Source: Chitinophaga flava (GTDB lineage: Bacteria > Bacteroidota > Bacteroidia > Chitinophagales > Chitinophagaceae). From it: 64,000 nucleotides of DNA. A program made the position numbers and the translations under genes. A model generated the notes under the pieces. It was not told the origin of the DNA. It saw only the letters and a list, made by a program, of their open reading frames with translations, and did not search any database. The stretch covers positions 1,178,001 through 1,242,000 of the forward strand of contig NZ_QFFJ01000001.1 of NCBI RefSeq assembly GCF_003308995.1. Reading direction: 5' to 3'. Shown piece by piece: positions 1-8,110 of the stretch (position 1 is the stretch's first letter; every line of letters starts with the position of its first letter).

Positions 1-27
1 GCGTCTTTGTTGCATTACCCGGTTGCG

Positions 28-40
28 TGACATTCTGTCA
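28..40. promoter_or_regulatory. 13-bp palindrome upstream of miaB, possible operator
   Basis: TGACATTCTGTCA is a perfect TGACA-N3-TGTCA palindrome. It sits about where the -33 element would be if the TATTTTTG at 60-67 is the -7 box, and no TTTG is found at the -33 position. That placement fits a binding site for an activator or repressor of the miaB operon. The T-run after it also allows a weak terminator for a gene upstream of the window, although a 5-bp stem is short for that. Confidence 0.35.
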
Positions 41-59
41 TTTTTTCCGTTTTAATGCT

Positions 60-67
60 TATTTTTG
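60..67 (+). promoter_or_regulatory. Putative -7 box for miaB operon
   Basis: TATTTTTG matches the Bacteroidota -7 consensus TAnnTTTG. A start site about 7 bases downstream gives a leader of roughly 15 bases before the ATG at 89. A TTTG at -33 is absent. Confidence 0.4.
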
Positions 68-88
68 CTCTCCAAAATTTTGTTAGGA

Positions 89-1501
89 ATGCTGGATCAG
101 GTTACCAAAGTGCATGATGAAAGCCGCCAGGGAGAAGCTTTTGCTCCCGAAGCGACTGAGAACCAATCATATAGTAAAAAATTCTATATAGAAAGCTATG
201 GTTGTGCGATGAATTTCAATGACAGTGAGATCGTTGCATCCATACTCAACCAGGAAGGTTTTGGCGCCACCCGCGATATAGAGGAGGCCAACCTCATCCT
301 GGTCAATACTTGTTCTATCCGGGAAAAAGCAGAACTGACCGTGCGCAAGCGTCTGACCGAGTTCAACCGGCTCAAAAAGAGTACGCCCGGACTGCTGATA
401 GGTATACTGGGCTGTATGGCAGAGCGCCTGAAAAGCAAACTGCTGGAAGAAGAGAAGCTGGTAGATATGGTAGTAGGTCCGGATGCCTACCGTAGTCTCC
501 CTGCCCTGATTACGGAAGCGGGAACAGGCCAGAAGTCGGTGAATGTGCTCCTGAGCCGGGAAGAGACTTATGGTGATATCAGTCCGGTTAGGCTGGACAA
601 CAACGGGGTTACCTCTTTTGTGTCTATCATGCGGGGTTGTAATAATATGTGCACCTTCTGTGTAGTACCTTTCACCCGTGGCCGCGAACGCAGCCGTGAT
701 GCGCATTCCATCGTGAGAGAAGCCACCGAACTGTTTGACAACGGTTACCGGGAAGTGACCCTTCTGGGCCAGAACGTAGACTCCTACTACTGGACCAGCG
801 CTGATGACAGCGAAACCGTTACATTTCCCCAGCTGCTTGAAAGAGTAGCCCTCATCAACCCGCTGCTGCGTGTACGTTTCAGCACCTCCCATCCGAAAGA
901 CATCACAGATGAAGTGCTCTTCGTCATAGCGAAGTATGAAAACATCTGCAACTATATACACCTTCCAGTACAAAGCGGCAGCACCCGTGTGCTACAGCTG
1001 ATGAACCGCACCTATACCCGCGAATGGTATATGAAAAAAGTAGAACGTATCCGTGAAATACTTCCTGACTGCGGTCTCTCAACTGACATCATCACAGGAT
1101 TCTGCACCGAAACGGAAGAAGACCACCAGCAAACCCTCGATATTATGCGGTTTGCTTTTTACGATCTGGCATACATGTACTTCTACTCCGAACGCCCCGG
1201 TACCCTGGCTGCACGCCGCTACCAGGACGATATTCCGGAAGATGTCAAAAAAAGAAGACTCGCGGAAGTAGTGGAATTACACCGCCAGCAATCAGAAGCC
1301 AATATGAAAAAAGATGTCGGCAAAACCTTCAAGGTGCTCGTAGAAGGCACCTCCAAACGCTCTGATGAACACCTCTTTGGCCGTAATGACCAGAACAAGG
1401 TAGTTGTGTTCCCTCGTGAGAACTTCAAAAAGGGCGAATATGTAATGGTGAAGGTAGACAGCTGTACATCCGGAACACTTATAGGAAAGGCAGTACAGTA
1501 G
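89..1501 (+). CDS. miaB: tRNA-2-methylthio-N6-dimethylallyladenosine synthase MiaB
   Basis: Radical-SAM methylthiotransferase that adds the 2-methylthio group to i6A37 of tRNAs reading U-starting codons, acting on the product of MiaA. About 470 residues, the usual family length. The N-terminal UPF0004 domain carries the three iron-sulfur cysteines (about C39 in ESYGCAMN, C75 in NTCSIRE, C109 in GCMAE). The radical-SAM CxxxCxxC is GCNNMCTFC at about 183-191, and a TRAM domain ends the protein. The frame opens upstream with a TTG at 65, but the ATG at 89 is preferred because it follows the predicted promoter and a GGA-rich stretch. It is first in a same-strand run with a sigma-54 activator and lptE. 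miaA lies about 48 kb away in this window. Confidence 0.96.
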   Translation: MLDQVTKVHDESRQGEAFAPEATENQSYSKKFYIESYGCAMNFNDSEIVASILNQEGFGATRDIEEANLILVNTCSIREKAELTVRKRLTEFNRLKKSTPGLLIGILGCMAERLKSKLLEEEKLVDMVVGPDAYRSLPALITEAGTGQKSVNVLLSREETYGDISPVRLDNNGVTSFVSIMRGCNNMCTFCVVPFTRGRERSRDAHSIVREATELFDNGYREVTLLGQNVDSYYWTSADDSETVTFPQLLERVALINPLLRVRFSTSHPKDITDEVLFVIAKYENICNYIHLPVQSGSTRVLQLMNRTYTREWYMKKVERIREILPDCGLSTDIITGFCTETEEDHQQTLDIMRFAFYDLAYMYFYSERPGTLAARRYQDDIPEDVKKRRLAEVVELHRQQSEANMKKDVGKTFKVLVEGTSKRSDEHLFGRNDQNKVVVFPRENFKKGEYVMVKVDSCTSGTLIGKAVQ

Positions 1502-1555
1502 CCACCCGCTGCTGCCTGCGCATTTTTGGACCATTAAACAATCGGGTAACCACTT

Positions 1556-2803
1556 ATGGACATACAGGCTATCAAAAACAGGTTTGGCATTATCGGAAAC
1601 AGTCCCGCATTGAACTACGCACTGCAGGTGGCCGCTCAGGTGGCCAATACAGACCTCACCGTACTCATTAACGGGGAAAGTGGCGTTGGTAAAGAAGTTT
1701 TTTCCCAGATCATTCACGCACTGAGTGCTCGTAAACATAATCCCTTTATTGCAGTCAACTGCGGCGCTATTCCCGAAGGTACTATCGACTCCGAACTGTT
1801 CGGACACGAAAAAGGCTCCTTCACCGGCGCAGTAGATAGCCGTAAAGGTTATTTCGAAACTGTCAACGGCGGCACCATCTTCCTCGATGAGATCGGGGAA
1901 ATGCCTCTGGGCACACAAGCCCGCCTGCTGCGTGTACTGGAAACCGGCGAATATATCCGCGTAGGCTCTTCCAAAGTACAGAAAACAGATGTACGCGTAA
2001 TCGCCGCTACCAACCGCGATCTGCTGGAACGTACCCAGCATGGTAAATTCAGGGAAGACCTGTACTACCGTCTCAATACTGTTCCTATCAGGGTACCGGC
2101 GCTGCGCGACAGGAAAGAAGACATTCCCCTGCTGTTCCGTAAATTCTCTGTAGACTTTTCTGAGAAATATAAAACACCATCGATACAGCTGGATGAAGAA
2201 GCCCGTCAGGTGCTGGTTAACTATCCCTGGCGTGGTAATGTGCGTGAACTGAAAAATATTGCGGAACAGATCTCTGTGCTGTCATCCGACAAACTGGTGA
2301 CCTCCAATGATCTGAAACGGTTTCTTCCTGAGATACCGGAGGTGAACCGCCTGCCGATGCTCGCCGCACCACAGCAAACGCCCGGCGCTGCCAACGATTT
2401 TGCCAGCGAAAGAGACCTCCTCTACAAACTTTTCTTCGACATGAAAAAAGATGTAACAGAGGTCAAAAAAATGTTCTTCGACATTCTCCAGAATCCAAAC
2501 ATGGCACATGCGCAGGAATACCATCATCCGGAAAATCATGTCCTGCACAGCTACCCTGCCAGCAGTGAAATGACCATGCCGGCACCTGGTATCAACAACC
2601 CGCAGCCCATTATTCTGCCGGATAACAAGATTGATCATCATGAAGAAGTGGAAGAAACCCTTTCTATTGCTGACAAGGAAAAAGAACTGATCGTAAAAGC
2701 ACTGAAGAAACATAAAGGCAAACGTAAAGATGCCGCCCTCGACCTGGGTATTTCTGAAAGAACGCTCTACCGCAAACTGAAAGAATATAACATTGCCGAA
2801 TAA
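1556..2803 (+). CDS. Sigma-54-dependent transcriptional activator (no sensor domain)
   Basis: Bacterial enhancer-binding protein of 415 residues that would open sigma-54 holoenzyme promoters by ATP hydrolysis. The AAA+ domain starts almost at residue 1: Walker A GESGVGKE at about 40-47, the sigma-54 contact loop GSFTGA at about 87-92 (the usual form is GAFTGA) and Walker B TIFLDE at about 107-112. A linker at about 255-370 is polar and low in complexity. A Fis-type helix-turn-helix closes the protein (about 375-412, ending SERTLYRKLKEYNI). No receiver, GAF or PAS domain precedes the ATPase, so activity must be set by expression or by a partner. It lies 54 bases after miaB and 16 before lptE. 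Confidence 0.93.
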   Translation: MDIQAIKNRFGIIGNSPALNYALQVAAQVANTDLTVLINGESGVGKEVFSQIIHALSARKHNPFIAVNCGAIPEGTIDSELFGHEKGSFTGAVDSRKGYFETVNGGTIFLDEIGEMPLGTQARLLRVLETGEYIRVGSSKVQKTDVRVIAATNRDLLERTQHGKFREDLYYRLNTVPIRVPALRDRKEDIPLLFRKFSVDFSEKYKTPSIQLDEEARQVLVNYPWRGNVRELKNIAEQISVLSSDKLVTSNDLKRFLPEIPEVNRLPMLAAPQQTPGAANDFASERDLLYKLFFDMKKDVTEVKKMFFDILQNPNMAHAQEYHHPENHVLHSYPASSEMTMPAPGINNPQPIILPDNKIDHHEEVEETLSIADKEKELIVKALKKHKGKRKDAALDLGISERTLYRKLKEYNIAE

Positions 2804-2819
2804 ACGAATTAACAGTAGT

Positions 2820-3341
2820 ATGACCACTAGCATCAGAACATTCATCACCCTGGCCATCATCGCCTTACTGGGTGGGTGCAGTGTACATTATTCCACCACC
2901 GGAGCCAGTATAGACCAGGGCGCCAGTACCGTGAATGTACGCTTTATAGAAAACAGGGCACCTATCACCAACCCAACGATTAGTCAGAAAGTCACACAGA
3001 AACTGCGTGATAAGGTAACCTCCCAGACCAGGCTTATACAGGTGGGCGACAATGAACCCCGTGCAGATTACGAATTCAGAGGCGCCATCACCGGCTATTC
3101 CTTTTCCAATGCTGCCGTTACCAATGTTGACAAGGCCGCCACTTCCCGTTTGAACGTAACCATTAATATTACGTTTATCAAACGTATCGGTGATAAAAAA
3201 GGATTCACCCAATCCTTTACCCGTTCAGCCGACTTCCCTGCCAGCCAGCTTCCCAGCTCTGTAGAGAACAATTTGCTGGATAATAACATTATACCTGGTA
3301 TTGTGGACGATATTTTCAATAGGGCATTTGCAAACTGGTAA
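2820..3341 (+). CDS. lptE: LptE-family LPS assembly lipoprotein
   Basis: Small outer-membrane lipoprotein of 173 residues expected to plug the LptD barrel that delivers lipopolysaccharide to the cell surface. The N-terminus has a hydrophobic segment and lipobox LGGC with the acylated cysteine at about residue 20. The rest resembles Bacteroidota LptE: VNVRFIENRAP, then ADYEFRGAITGYS and a C-terminal helix with NIIPGIVDDIFNRAF. The frame opens further upstream at a TTG (2793) overlapping the sigma-54 activator, but the ATG at 2820 places the signal peptide correctly. The family is divergent, so the call rests on overall pattern and on the miaB/secG context. Confidence 0.85.
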   Translation: MTTSIRTFITLAIIALLGGCSVHYSTTGASIDQGASTVNVRFIENRAPITNPTISQKVTQKLRDKVTSQTRLIQVGDNEPRADYEFRGAITGYSFSNAAVTNVDKAATSRLNVTINITFIKRIGDKKGFTQSFTRSADFPASQLPSSVENNLLDNNIIPGIVDDIFNRAFANW

Positions 3342-3360
3342 GATGATTTGAGTGTTAACT

Positions 3361-3409
3361 GAATGTTTGACGATGGAAATGGATTAACATATTTTATCGT
3401 CAAATATTC
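3361..3409. repeat. Imperfect inverted repeat in the lptE-3457 gap
   Basis: A 14-bp arm (GAATGTTTGACGAT at 3361-3374) pairs with 3396-3409 with a single mismatch. The loop is about 21 bases. The sequence after it is a run of AATCAAAT-like units up to the next start codon. It has no clear poly-T tail, so it is recorded as an intergenic repeat and not a terminator. Confidence 0.5.
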
Positions 3410-3456
3410 AAATAATCAAATCTATAAATAATCAAATTTTATTACATTAGAGGATC

Positions 3457-4743
3457 ATGATCGCAAACTCCATCATCGCGCATATCTATTTGCAGCCCGG
3501 CCTGCAACAGGTAGATGTTGCAGCCATGGAAAAACTGGTGGCGGAATACCCTTATTTCGCTGCAGCCAGGCTGTTGCTCGCCAGAAAGGTGTATCTCCAG
3601 CACAGTAACCTCCATGAAACGGCTGTCAAAAAGGCCATGTTGTACAGCGGTCAGCCTCATCATTTTTATCATATCGTAACGCACGAACCCATACTGGAAC
3701 AGGTAGAAGAGCGAATAGCACCCGTTATCCCGGAAGACAGCTTACCAGAGACACCTGTTGATACAGCTCCTCAGGAGCCCCAGGAAGAAGAAACGAAAGA
3801 ACCGGTTGTTCCTGTCTCCCAACCCGAAGAACTCATTACCACAGCTCCATTACCGGAACTGGAAGAAGTGGAAGAAAGAATAGCACCCGTTATTCCTGAT
3901 GACACTCTACCAGAGGGCCGGGAAGAGGAAGAAACGGTCATTCCGGTTATTCCGGACGAAACCGTACCATCTACCCAGCCCGAGGAACCTATTACCACGG
4001 CACCATTGCCTGAACTGGGAGAAGTGGAAGAAAGGATAGCACCCGTTATCCCGGACGACACTTTACCGGAGGATTCTGCTGCAGGATCAGACGAAACCGC
4101 TGCTACAGGAGATGATACAGACCGGGTGCTGGCTGAAGCGGAAGCAATATTACAACGGGATACTACCGTTACCGCTGACATGCTGGCAGTACCGGAAACA
4201 CCCCATCACACAACGGCCACTCCGGAGCATACAGACAATCATACCGATACCACGGAAGGGGCACTGCCGATCAAAATATTCCCTTTGGAGATGCCGGCAG
4301 AAGAAACAACTCTTACCTTCCAACCTTTATATACGGATGATTACTTCGCCTATAAACGGCTGAAAGACCCGCAACTGGCAGATGAGCTTAGTGAACAGGG
4401 CGAAGCAGAAATGAAAAGCTTCACCTCCTGGCTGCGGCAGATAAAAGATAACTTCACCGGCAGGTCCAGCAAAGACTGGTTCAACCAGCAGCTGCACCGC
4501 CTCTATGAGGAAACCGAAGAACCGGAAATTTCTGAAACAGTGGAGAAAATGGCGATGAACTCCATTACTTTCAACCATGATATCGTGTCGGAAACACTGG
4601 CTGAAATCTGGGTACGCCAACACCAATATCAGCAAGCCATCAGGATTTATCAAAAATTAAGTTTGCTTAATCCCGACAAAAACGCTTATTTTGCGCAGAA
4701 GATACAAGAACTAAAATCTCTAATAGATAAAAGTAAACAGTAA
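3457..4743 (+). CDS. Acidic repeat protein with TPR-like C-terminus
   Basis: Not a characterised family. It has 428 residues and no signal peptide. The N-terminal 70 residues are helical (AEYPYFAAARLLLARKVYL resembles a TPR-type helix pair). Residues about 80-260 are Pro/Glu/Thr-rich and hold three near-identical copies of VEERIAPVIPDDTLPE at about 83-98, 138-153 and 190-205. The last two sit inside longer units beginning ITTAPLPEL. The C-terminal 60 residues (LAEIWVRQHQYQQAIRIYQKL) look like one or two TPR helices. It lies 5 bases upstream of secG, so the two are probably co-transcribed. The acidic repeats probably form an extended linker between two helical interaction domains. Confidence 0.7.
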   Translation: MIANSIIAHIYLQPGLQQVDVAAMEKLVAEYPYFAAARLLLARKVYLQHSNLHETAVKKAMLYSGQPHHFYHIVTHEPILEQVEERIAPVIPEDSLPETPVDTAPQEPQEEETKEPVVPVSQPEELITTAPLPELEEVEERIAPVIPDDTLPEGREEEETVIPVIPDETVPSTQPEEPITTAPLPELGEVEERIAPVIPDDTLPEDSAAGSDETAATGDDTDRVLAEAEAILQRDTTVTADMLAVPETPHHTTATPEHTDNHTDTTEGALPIKIFPLEMPAEETTLTFQPLYTDDYFAYKRLKDPQLADELSEQGEAEMKSFTSWLRQIKDNFTGRSSKDWFNQQLHRLYEETEEPEISETVEKMAMNSITFNHDIVSETLAEIWVRQHQYQQAIRIYQKLSLLNPDKNAYFAQKIQELKSLIDKSKQ

Positions 4744-4748
4744 TATTT

Positions 4749-5129
4749 ATGTTAATCATTTTTGGTATCCTGATCATATTAGCCTGTGTGCTGCTGGGCT
4801 TTTTCGTGCTGATCCAGAACCCTAAAGGAGGCGGTTTGTCCGGTTCTTTTGGAGGTATTGGCAATCAGGTGATCGGGGTGCGTCAGACTACTGACGTTTT
4901 GGAAAAAGGTACCTGGATTCTCGCTACAATCATTGCGGTGCTGTGTCTGACAGCTCCTTTCTTTATCGGGAAAACTTCCAAAGTATCTAACAGTGCTCCT
5001 ACTGCTGTTGAAAGAGCAGGTGGTGGCCAGCCTATCGCTCCGGCCCAAACCGCTCCGCTGCCAACTACGCCGTCCAACAACACACCGGCACCGGCTCCAG
5101 CACCGGCACCTACCACTCCAGGCAAATAA
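4749..5129 (+). CDS. secG: Preprotein translocase subunit SecG
   Basis: Accessory inner-membrane subunit of the SecYEG channel. It shows two transmembrane segments (about 3-22 and 55-74) separated by the conserved cytoplasmic loop QNPKGGGLSGSFGG. The core fits the family's usual 75-80 residues. An extra tail of about 45 residues, rich in Pro, Ala and Thr, brings it to 126. The start codon lies 5 bases after the preceding gene, and a good terminator follows at 5156-5184. Confidence 0.94.
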   Translation: MLIIFGILIILACVLLGFFVLIQNPKGGGLSGSFGGIGNQVIGVRQTTDVLEKGTWILATIIAVLCLTAPFFIGKTSKVSNSAPTAVERAGGGQPIAPAQTAPLPTTPSNNTPAPAPAPAPTTPGK

Positions 5130-5155
5130 TCTTAATGCTGAATAATATTTCATTA

Positions 5156-5184
5156 AACCTCGCCGTTAAAAGCGAGGTTTTTTT
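5156..5184 (+). terminator. Rho-independent terminator after secG
   Basis: Stem AACCTCGC / GCGAGGTT with an 8-base loop followed by a T-run. It closes the miaB-secG run before mltG. Confidence 0.85.
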
Positions 5185-5202
5185 AATAATTACAGGTCAC
5201 GA

Positions 5203-6246
5203 ATGGCAAAAAAGAGAAAACCTACCAACGTATGGCTTAAACGCAGCCTGTTAATAGCTGGCTGTCTGCTCGCCGGCATCCTTGTATACATATCCTACCG
5301 TGTATTCGGCCCTAATACCAAAGCCTTCGGCGATTCCAAATATTTCTACGTACGCACCGGCAGCACCTACCGCGATGTGCTCGACGGACTGGAAGATCAG
5401 GGAATTGTACGCAACCGCAACAGCTTTGACTGGGTGGCAAAAGAACTGGGATATCCTTCCCGCGTAAAAGCAGGCCGCTATAAAATCAGCCATGGTATGA
5501 GCAACTTTACCATCGCGAAAATGCTCCGTTCCGGCAAACAATCCCCCGTAACACTCGTCATCAATAAACTGCGCACCAAGGATGATCTGATCAAAAAAGT
5601 CAGTACCAGCCTGGAAGCCGATTCCAATGCGCTCCGCGCCCTGCTCAACGACCAGGTATATCTCCGCCAGTTCAATCTTGACACCAATAGCGCCATGTGC
5701 GCCGTTGTGCCCAATACATACGAATTTTACTGGAACACCAACGCAGAAACCGTCTTCAAAAAACTGGAAAAAGAAAGAGAAGAGTTCTGGACAGAAGCCC
5801 GTAAAAACAAAGCCAGCGCCCTTGGCCTGACTCCCGTACAGGTAACCGTGCTCGCCTCTATTGTAGATGAAGAATCCAATAAAGCCGATGAAAAACCACT
5901 GATTGCCAGCGTATACCTCAACCGCTTCCGCAAAGGCATGCGCCTGCAGGCAGATCCAACGGTGAAATTCGCCCTCCAGGACTTCGGCTTGAAAAGAATA
6001 CGCGAAGGACATACTCAGTACGATTCTCCGTATAACACTTACCGTTATAACGGTCTGCCACCCGGCCCTATCTGTACGCCCATGAAAAAAACAATGGACG
6101 CAGTATTAAATACGCCGGAAACAGATTATTTGTACTTTTGCGCCAGATCCGACTTCTCGGGCTACCATGCTTTTGCTGCTACCTATGCGGAACACCTGAT
6201 AAATGCAAAAAAATATCAGGCTGAGCTGAATAAAAGAGGCTTCTAA
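5203..6246 (+). CDS. mltG: Endolytic transglycosylase MltG (YceG-like)
   Basis: Inner-membrane lytic transglycosylase that cuts nascent peptidoglycan strands and so sets glycan chain ends. It has 347 residues, near the usual length. A cytoplasmic basic start (MAKKRKPTNVWLKR) and one transmembrane helix (about 15-33) lead into a LysM-like region (DVLDGLEDQGIVRN) and the YceG catalytic domain. The catalytic region shows ASIVDEESNK at about 218-227 and GMRLQADPTVKFAL, with YNTYRYNGLPPGPI near the end, all conserved. It starts 18 bases after the secG terminator. Confidence 0.95.
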   Translation: MAKKRKPTNVWLKRSLLIAGCLLAGILVYISYRVFGPNTKAFGDSKYFYVRTGSTYRDVLDGLEDQGIVRNRNSFDWVAKELGYPSRVKAGRYKISHGMSNFTIAKMLRSGKQSPVTLVINKLRTKDDLIKKVSTSLEADSNALRALLNDQVYLRQFNLDTNSAMCAVVPNTYEFYWNTNAETVFKKLEKEREEFWTEARKNKASALGLTPVQVTVLASIVDEESNKADEKPLIASVYLNRFRKGMRLQADPTVKFALQDFGLKRIREGHTQYDSPYNTYRYNGLPPGPICTPMKKTMDAVLNTPETDYLYFCARSDFSGYHAFAATYAEHLINAKKYQAELNKRGF

Positions 6247-6259
6247 AAGTATGAAACAT

Positions 6260-6340
6260 AATTTTTGATTTTTTGATTTTGGGATTTAGTGAACATCTTC
6301 CCAAAATTTCAAAATGAAAAAATCAAAAATCAAAAAATCG
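6260..6340. repeat. AT-rich imperfect inverted repeat (TTTTTGATTTT type)
   Basis: The left part carries TTTTTGATTTTTTGATTTTG and the right part carries its approximate reverse complement, joined by about 14 bases. The right arm runs into the reading frame of the next gene and encodes its Lys/Asn/Gln-rich first residues. It looks like a mobile or spreading intergenic repeat that abuts the gene. Confidence 0.5.
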
Positions 6341-7308
6341 AAATATTGGCCTTCAAACCCGAAAACATCATCTTTCGCTCACGCCCCTACCGCTGGTTGG
6401 TAAACAGGAGTAAAACCCTCTTCCTTCCAGGGTTTGAAGGGATGCCCCTATATGATGTACTCAAATATTTCGTGCAAGAGACCAAGGCCAGAGGACTGGG
6501 AGACAGGGCCAGAGCTATCTCCTTCAACTTCCTGCTGGCCATTCCTCCTTTTTTTATCTTCCTGTTTACCCTGGTACCTTATGTGCCGGTAAAAAACATA
6601 GAGCCTACCCTCTATGACCTGGCTCAGGACCTGACGCCCAACTACAACACCTACATGATCGTCCGGGAGATGATCCACGACTTTCTCTATACGCATCGTA
6701 ATGGCTTGCTGTCAGTCGCTTTCCTTATGGGCTTCTTCTATTCATCCAATGGTGTGATGGGCATACTCCGCTCTTTTTCCAAAATCCAGAACGCCGGCTT
6801 CCGCAAACGGAAATGGTGGCAGAACCGCCTCATCGCTCTCCAGCTCACTGTCATTCTGGTAGTGCTCCTGCTGGTGACAGTAGCGCTGATCATCGCACAA
6901 GGTGCCACAATGCGCTGGCTTTTCAATCTGATAGGCGTTCAGAATGCATCCCTGCTCCGCCTGATCGATATTGCCCGCTGGGTGCTGATTATCATGCTGT
7001 TTTACTCCATCAACGCCGTATTATACCGGATCGGCGCTGCCACCACCAAAAAATGGAAGTTCATCACCGCCGGCGCCGCCGTGGCCACTACCTGCATGAT
7101 ACTCGTCACCATCGGCTTTTCCTGGTTTGTGAACAACTTCGGCAACTACAACAAAATCTATGGCTCTATCGGTACGATCCTTATCCTCATGCTCTGGATC
7201 TTCTTCAACTCCTTCATCCTCCTCGTTGGCTTCGAACTAAATGCCAGCATTCATGCCCTGAGTGATGCCAGGCATGAACAAAAAGCTGATAAACAGCTGG
7301 TTAACTAA
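6289..7308 (+). CDS. YihY/BrkB family inner membrane protein
   Basis: Polytopic membrane protein of the YihY/BrkB family (formerly mis-assigned as RNase BN), whose function is unsettled. About six transmembrane helices are visible, with the family landmark ARAISFNFLLAIPPFFIFLF at about 80-100. The end, WIFFNSFILLVGFELNASI, is typical. The start is uncertain: GTG at 6289 lies in an AT-rich repeat and would add an unusual FQNEKIKNQKIEI segment, TTG at 6349 is a good alternative, and ATG at 6442 would cut away residues (NRSKTLFLPGFEG) that I expect to be conserved. The C-terminal tail is charged. Confidence 0.88.
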   Translation: MNIFPKFQNEKIKNQKIEILAFKPENIIFRSRPYRWLVNRSKTLFLPGFEGMPLYDVLKYFVQETKARGLGDRARAISFNFLLAIPPFFIFLFTLVPYVPVKNIEPTLYDLAQDLTPNYNTYMIVREMIHDFLYTHRNGLLSVAFLMGFFYSSNGVMGILRSFSKIQNAGFRKRKWWQNRLIALQLTVILVVLLLVTVALIIAQGATMRWLFNLIGVQNASLLRLIDIARWVLIIMLFYSINAVLYRIGAATTKKWKFITAGAAVATTCMILVTIGFSWFVNNFGNYNKIYGSIGTILILMLWIFFNSFILLVGFELNASIHALSDARHEQKADKQLVN

Positions 7309-7441
7309 TAACCTTTCCTGAACCAAGGAATTTTTTATTTTATACTTTTTTATTATATCTTTCTGTTGATTTACCGTGCGCCCCGCCAGTAAATTACTGT
7401 CGCATTTTTTATATTTATTCTGGACACGAAATCCATAAACT

Positions 7442-8047
7442 ATGATGAAGTCCGCTCTCTACCTGACCTGTACATTCCTGCTTGCCTCCTTCTGTCCAAT
7501 AAGGGAAGGCCAGCTTGAACCAGGCGCCCCTTTACCTAAACCTGAAAATAAATGGATGGATGTTTCCGGAAAAGAGATTTCCCTGAACAGTGTAAAAGGA
7601 GCCAACGGGCTCCTGGTAATCTTTGGGGCCAACCGCTGTCCCTATATGCTGCGCAATCAGGACCGCCTGCGCAACATCTGTTCCTTCGCCCATAACAACA
7701 ATATCGGCGTGGTAATGGTCAACTCCAACGAAGCTAACCGTGCAGAGGAAGAATCTTTGACTTCCATGAAAGCCTATGCCTCCACACAGTCTTTTCAATG
7801 CTTTTATATCCTGGATAAAAACGCCGAACTGGCCGATGCCTTCGACGCCAACCATACACCCGAGTGTTATTTGTTCGATAAAAAAAATCACCTCGTTTAT
7901 AAAGGTGCCATCGACGATAGTCCTGGCAATGCAGAAACGGTCAAAGTACAGTTGCTGCACAATGCCATTTCAGAAACCGCCGCCGGTAAATCGGTTACCG
8001 TCAGCACTTCCAATAGTTTGGGATGTAATATCAAGAGAAACCGCTGA
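7442..8047 (+). CDS. Secreted thioredoxin-like (redoxin) protein with one active-site cysteine
   Basis: Thioredoxin-fold protein of 201 residues, probably periplasmic, with an N-terminal hydrophobic signal (ALYLTCTFLLASFC). It resembles the redoxin family whose active site reads CNHCPY; here the same position reads ANRCPY, so the first cysteine is missing. The partner segments TPECYLFDKKN and the tail SLGCNIKRN match the family's TPxxFxFD and GCxIKW. It could act as a peroxiredoxin-like or one-cysteine thiol protein. The stop codon is the first TGA of a dispersed CTGATGCTCCTGAT repeat (8044-8057). It converges with the M14 peptidase. Confidence 0.8.
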   Translation: MMKSALYLTCTFLLASFCPIREGQLEPGAPLPKPENKWMDVSGKEISLNSVKGANGLLVIFGANRCPYMLRNQDRLRNICSFAHNNNIGVVMVNSNEANRAEEESLTSMKAYASTQSFQCFYILDKNAELADAFDANHTPECYLFDKKNHLVYKGAIDDSPGNAETVKVQLLHNAISETAAGKSVTVSTSNSLGCNIKRNR

Positions 8048-8081
8048 TGCTCCTGATAAGCGGAGATTGAAGCGAAGATTA
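8044..8081 (+). repeat. CTGATGCTCCTGAT dispersed repeat, copy 1
   Basis: CTGATGCTCCTGAT is followed by two AGCGRAGAT units. The element also occurs as an inverted pair at 35410-35511. It begins at the stop codon of the upstream gene. Confidence 0.6.
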
Positions 8082-8110
8082 GGATTGATATAAAATTTAT
8101 AAAGATTGAT

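Noticed and set aside
3697..4071. Direct repeats as a possible CRISPR array
   Set aside because: Only three copies, in frame and translated to near-identical peptides within a protein.
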